The position numbers and the translations under genes are program-made. DNA of 64,000 nucleotides from Peribolospora baueri (taxonomy: Eukaryota > Basidiomycota > Peribolosporomycetes > Peribolosporales > Peribolosporaceae): assembly GCA_029717555.1 (NCBI GenBank), contig JAMDHS010000017.1:186001-250000 (forward strand), written 5' to 3'. This document shows, in pieces, positions 60,537 to 64,000 of the stretch. The notes beneath the pieces were generated by a model. It worked only from the letters and a program-made list of their open reading frames with translations, was not told the origin of the DNA and made no database searches. The first letter of the stretch is position 1. Every line of letters begins with the position of its first letter.

Positions 60537-62088
60537 GGCGGCCGGGTTTGGGGGGTGAGCGCGCACCGAATTAAAGTCGAACTAAAGAGGGATGATGAAG
60601 CAGAGGACAGTGGCGCTGGTGTTCCGTCGACCTGAATGCTTTCGCTGCCGGGTCGGTCTAAAGGGCCAGAGAAAGAAGAGAAGAACAAGGGGGGGAGGAT
60701 GGAGGAGGGGTGGGGCCGGGCGGCTGTGGGGGGAGGAGAAAGGTGAGCACGACGACGACGAAAAAGCGACGACGGGCGAGTCAAGTCGTGCAAGGTGCAG
60801 GCAAGCACGCTCCTTTAAGGGCTTGTCTCATCACCGGCCGGCCGTTCATGCTCGGGTGGGGACTAGGTGCGTCCAACGGCATCCGTCGCTTGTTCATGGC
60901 GGTATGGAGTCGGAAAGACGGGAACGCGCACGTTCCGATGTACGCTGAAAGTCAGTGCAAATCCTTAGTGTACGCACTTGCTGTACTTTCGGCGCGCTCG
61001 AGGCGCTGAAGGCTAACTGATATGCGTCTTGACCTGGAGATGTTCAGAGCCGTTCAGCAGCCAAGCCAAGCCTGAACCCGTGTGCTATTCCCCAACTTTA
61101 CTTATTTAACTAAGAAGCAGCCACCCTGGACAGGACCAAAGTGTCGGCAGCAGAACGCGGCACGGCTGCGCTCGGGCGAGGAGACGGCGAGGAGGAGACA
61201 GAGGGAAAAGGGTTGGCGCTTTAAGCTACCGGCAGTTTGTCCGAGGATCCGACGTGGGCGCTTGACGGGCGTGTGGGTGGTGTGGATGTGGAGACGACGG
61301 ATGGATAGAAAAACTGTTCCGTCGCGGATGGTCAGGCACCAGACGATCACGCGCATAATGCTGCGGCCATTCCTTTCAGTCCTCCCAAGCAGCTGCTCTT
61401 TCCTGACACACATCCACCAGGGGCAAGGGGCCCCGCAACGATATAGCCTACGCTTCACCCAGCCGCGCAAAGAGAGAAATGAGAACAAAAAAAGGCAGAG
61501 GCACTGGATCGACGGGTGAGTCGCTCACCTCGACACGCCAGGCCTGACCTCCGCCCTCGTGCGGACAAATCTTACCGAAGGAAGGGAAGGGAAGTGAAAC
61601 AGACCCCAACCACGCGCCGATCCCGCCTTTCGCCCTTGCCGCTCCTTTCGGCGTTCTGCAGGCGACGACGAGTTAGAAAGCGAACAAACGCCCTCTGTCG
61701 AGATCGGCAAGGAATACTGGCTTGTTCGACGTCGCGTACAGTCGCTATTGCCGCGCGTTCGTCTCAATCCTCATCAAAATTGTTCTCGTCACGGTTGATC
61801 CGTCTTCGCTGTTGCAGCACAGCACCATTCCTCCAACCACACGACCGACCGAAGAATCAATGTACACGAGAGACAAAAATAGGGCAGACAAGGCCGCAGC
61901 TCCGTCAGATAGGTATCTAGTTAAGCGAACTGTTGTTTAATCCGTACGTTCGTTCGTTCGCAGTGAGTGGCAAGACGGAAATGGGGAGAACAACGCATCG
62001 GAAGCAACAAAACCCGAAACGAAAGTCATCAGACACGGAACGAGGGAAGAACAGGGCGCCCTTGGGTCAAGGTAAGGACCCTGTCGCT
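60537..62088. other. intergenic region, lipase promoter and ARC19 3' end
   Basis: 1.55 kb with no convincing coding sequence. Frames are Arg/Cys-rich and short. Immediately upstream of the lipase is a G/A-rich tract on the plus strand. It probably holds the lipase promoter. Confidence 0.45.
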
Positions 62089-63365
62089 CTAGCCGTCACT
62101 CACCGTGCCCAGGTAAGACTCTGCAACAATGCGCGCCCGCGCGTTCAAGCTGAGCTTCATCTCGCTGATCTCCTTGTCCACATCTTCCATGAACCTGTTC
62201 GCACACGCGCACAGTCAGGGAGACGCGGTCGCGAATAAATGCCGAAAAGTAACGAACGGTCAGCGCAAGATTGCATCTCCTCACTGCTTGATAATAAACG
62301 ATCGGTGAAGGACTGGAGAAAGATGGAGGGCGGAGGGATGATGGGACAATGAGCTCACTGTATAATGAAGTCCACAAGCTTATGCTTGAGCATCGTCTCC
62401 GAGTGGAAGTTGGTGATGAGGAAGGAAATGTCATAGCCCTGGGAGGGTTGACAAACAAGGACGAGACAAGCGAGAAGAGCGCGCAAGATAAAGAGTAGAT
62501 GTGAGTGTTCGCTTGATGACTAGGAAAAACCTTCCCTCGCACGCGTCAAATTGCCTTCGCTCGTCGCCGTACTCGAACCTCGTCTAGTCGTCTGACCCAA
62601 GGTCATCATCCGAGCCACTTCAGCACGGATTTAAAGTACTCACAGGAATCGGCTTCCTCCTGAGCACGACGAAGTTCTCAGCGCGCATCATCATGAACCT
62701 CGTGAACTTGTGGCACAGGATCCGCTCGATCTCATCCGCCTGCTTGATCCTTATGCTCAGCCTTATCGAGTTCACAGAAGGTTCAATAAGCACTCTCTCG
62801 TGCTCATTGCGCGAGATCACAAGGGGGTTCAGGAGCACTTCGCGGGATGTTCTGGTGGTACGTTGGAATTGGCGAGCCCAAGACGGAACGAGGGAGTGGT
62901 GTGAGGAGCCGTGAACAAAATTCATACGAGCGTCTCAATCGACAACCAAGGCTGCGGCAGCCAATACCCACCGTGCCTCGATTTCCGGCTTGTTGTGACG
63001 CTCCACGACCTATCCTCATTGCGGATGCATAAAGCCACGCCAATGATCAGCTCCATGGTCGCCCCCAACTCAATTCACGGGTTGGCAGCCCCCAGACGCC
63101 AGAAACGTGTCCAAACCAGCAAGCCCATCTCTTCAAGACCTTTCCAGTTTTTTCCCACTCACCTGGGAAGAAAAGTTTTCTAGCGTCAGCGCGGCCGTCA
63201 AGGTGGACCGCACGGCGGCAAGGTAAGGGCGAAGCGTGTTAGACTGCGTGTGTGGAAAGATGAGGCAGCGCGTTAAGGATGAAGTGAAAAGAGACCACAA
63301 AAGGGTCAGTCCATCAGCATTCCATCAGCACGGCGCGCTCCATTAATACCAGGTCGACTCACCAT
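62089..63365 (-). CDS. ARC19: Arp2/3 complex subunit 4 (ARPC4/Arc19)
   Basis: ARPC4 is a core subunit of the Arp2/3 actin-nucleating complex at endocytic patches. Exons 63365-63363, 63243-63163, 63009-62972, 62851-62644, 62438-62359 and 62194-62089 join in phase to 171 residues, the family size. The first coding exon is only the ATG, followed by a GTGAGT donor. The protein reads [97 protein letters not shown], then [39 protein letters not shown] and [17 protein letters not shown]. It ends TVSDG at a TAG; a GTGAGT lies at that point, so a further intron cannot be excluded. It is divergent from an FKBP gene at 322 bases. Confidence 0.95.
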
Positions 63366-63687
63366 TCTTGAGAGCTTCTCCCCTACCGGAATGACGAGCC
63401 GCAAGGTATTGTTGCTTAGCGTTGTGACGACCGCCAGCTTCCCATCGACGACCGATCGGCTTGGAGTCGGCGGCTGCCGCAGCCAGCCCGTGCGTGGGAA
63501 CTAAAGATGGCCACGTGACTGATCGTGCTCGATCACTTTCTTTTTTTCGCGAAGCCGCGCTTCGCCGACGGCATTCTTGGGGAAAAGTGGCTAAGAAGAA
63601 GAGGGCCGCCGACCTCCAGTCTAGTTTTTCTCTTCCCGCCCCCCGCCCTTTCCAAAGGAACGAAAAGGAGCAAAAGGATACCAAATC
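63366..63687. promoter_or_regulatory. bidirectional promoter interval ARC19/FKBP
   Basis: 322 bases between two divergent start codons. Nothing specific can be assigned inside it. Confidence 0.45.
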
Positions 63688-64000
63688 ATGTCTGTGCCTG
63701 TTGCATTCTGGTGAGTTGCGAGGCTATTTTTTCTATTGAGATTAGTCCGCCCAGATCTTGACGCCAACCTCCTGCCCTCACGCGACAGGGCTCTCCAACT
63801 GGGTCAAGCGAACGTGGTGCAACGCATCAGCGTCTCCAAGGACTTCTGCATCACCAACATTGCCCTTGGGGAGGATATCGATGGAAACAAGCGCACATGC
63901 GTGAAGGTCCACTACTACGGCGAGCCCGTGTCCGCTGAGGACTCAGATGAGGAGTCCGAGGAGGAGGAGGAGGAGGAGGAGGAAGAGGATGCGGTGAAGG
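63688..64000 (+). CDS. 5' part of an FKBP with nucleoplasmin-like domain (Fpr3/Fpr4 type)
   Basis: Fpr3/Fpr4-type FKBPs are nucleolar peptidyl-prolyl isomerases and histone chaperones. Exons seen are 63688-63710 and 63789-64000, after which the window ends. The N-terminus reads MSVPVAFWALQLGQANVVQ, RISVSKDFCITNIALGE, then GNKRTCVKVHYYG, the nucleoplasmin-like fold typical of this group. An acidic run (SDEESEEEEEEEEEDA) follows. The isomerase (FKBP) domain lies outside the window, so the assignment rests on the N-terminal fold and acidic tract. Exon 1 is 23 bases and ends in phase 2 at a GTGAGT donor. Confidence 0.8.

Overview
The window is nuclear DNA of a GC-rich, intron-rich fungus, most likely a basidiomycete and probably Ustilaginomycotina. 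Every recognisable gene is eukaryotic. Introns are short (about 47-180 bases) and mostly GTGAGT...CAG, and genes are packed on both strands. A CALB-type secreted lipase, a Pbs2 MAPK kinase, a Wee1 kinase and a leucine-rich-repeat RhoGEF fit that group. The lineage is my inference. I saw no transposon, virus-derived element, rRNA, tRNA or CRISPR array. All exon joins below were made by hand by matching splice sites, reading phase and family motifs.

Layout. 1-5 kb: the 3' end of a mitochondrial PDK/BCKDK-type kinase (+), then PUS7 pseudouridine synthase (-). 5.5-12.8 kb: an FHIP-family dynein-adaptor protein (-) and an orphan Ser/Pro-rich protein (-). 15-20.7 kb: a signal-peptide plus seven-helix membrane protein (+) and a type II membrane gamma-glutamyltransferase (+). 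21-24.7 kb: SHE9/MDM33 (+) and an orphan predicted mitochondrial membrane protein (+). 25-30 kb: the tri-snRNP protein SNRNP27 (-), head-to-head with the NineTeen-complex protein CEF1/CDC5 (+). 31-34.4 kb: PBS2 (+). 36.9-44.1 kb: a 2,193-residue LRR-DH-PH RhoGEF (-). 44.1-49.5 kb: a gene-poor stretch with two weak candidates. 49.5-53.5 kb: WEE1 (+). 54-56.3 kb: SNU23 (-), head-to-head with COQ10 (+). 56.8-60.5 kb: a secreted CAP/PR-1 protein (+) converging on a CALB-like lipase (-), with a 98-base tandem duplication between them. 62-64 kb: ARC19/ARPC4 (-), head-to-head with an FKBP of the Fpr3/Fpr4 type (+) cut by the window end.

There is no metabolic cluster, but several themes recur. Three pre-mRNA splicing proteins are present (SNRNP27, CEF1, SNU23). 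Mitochondrial proteins recur (PDK/BCKDK, SHE9, the orphan beside it, COQ10). Signalling, polarity and actin genes include PBS2, RhoGEF, WEE1, ARPC4 and FHIP. Notable features are RGG blocks inserted in PUS7, a roughly 205-base pyrimidine microsatellite in a GGT intron, a shared C-terminal motif in SNRNP27 and SNU23, and an ARPC4 gene whose first coding exon is only the ATG.
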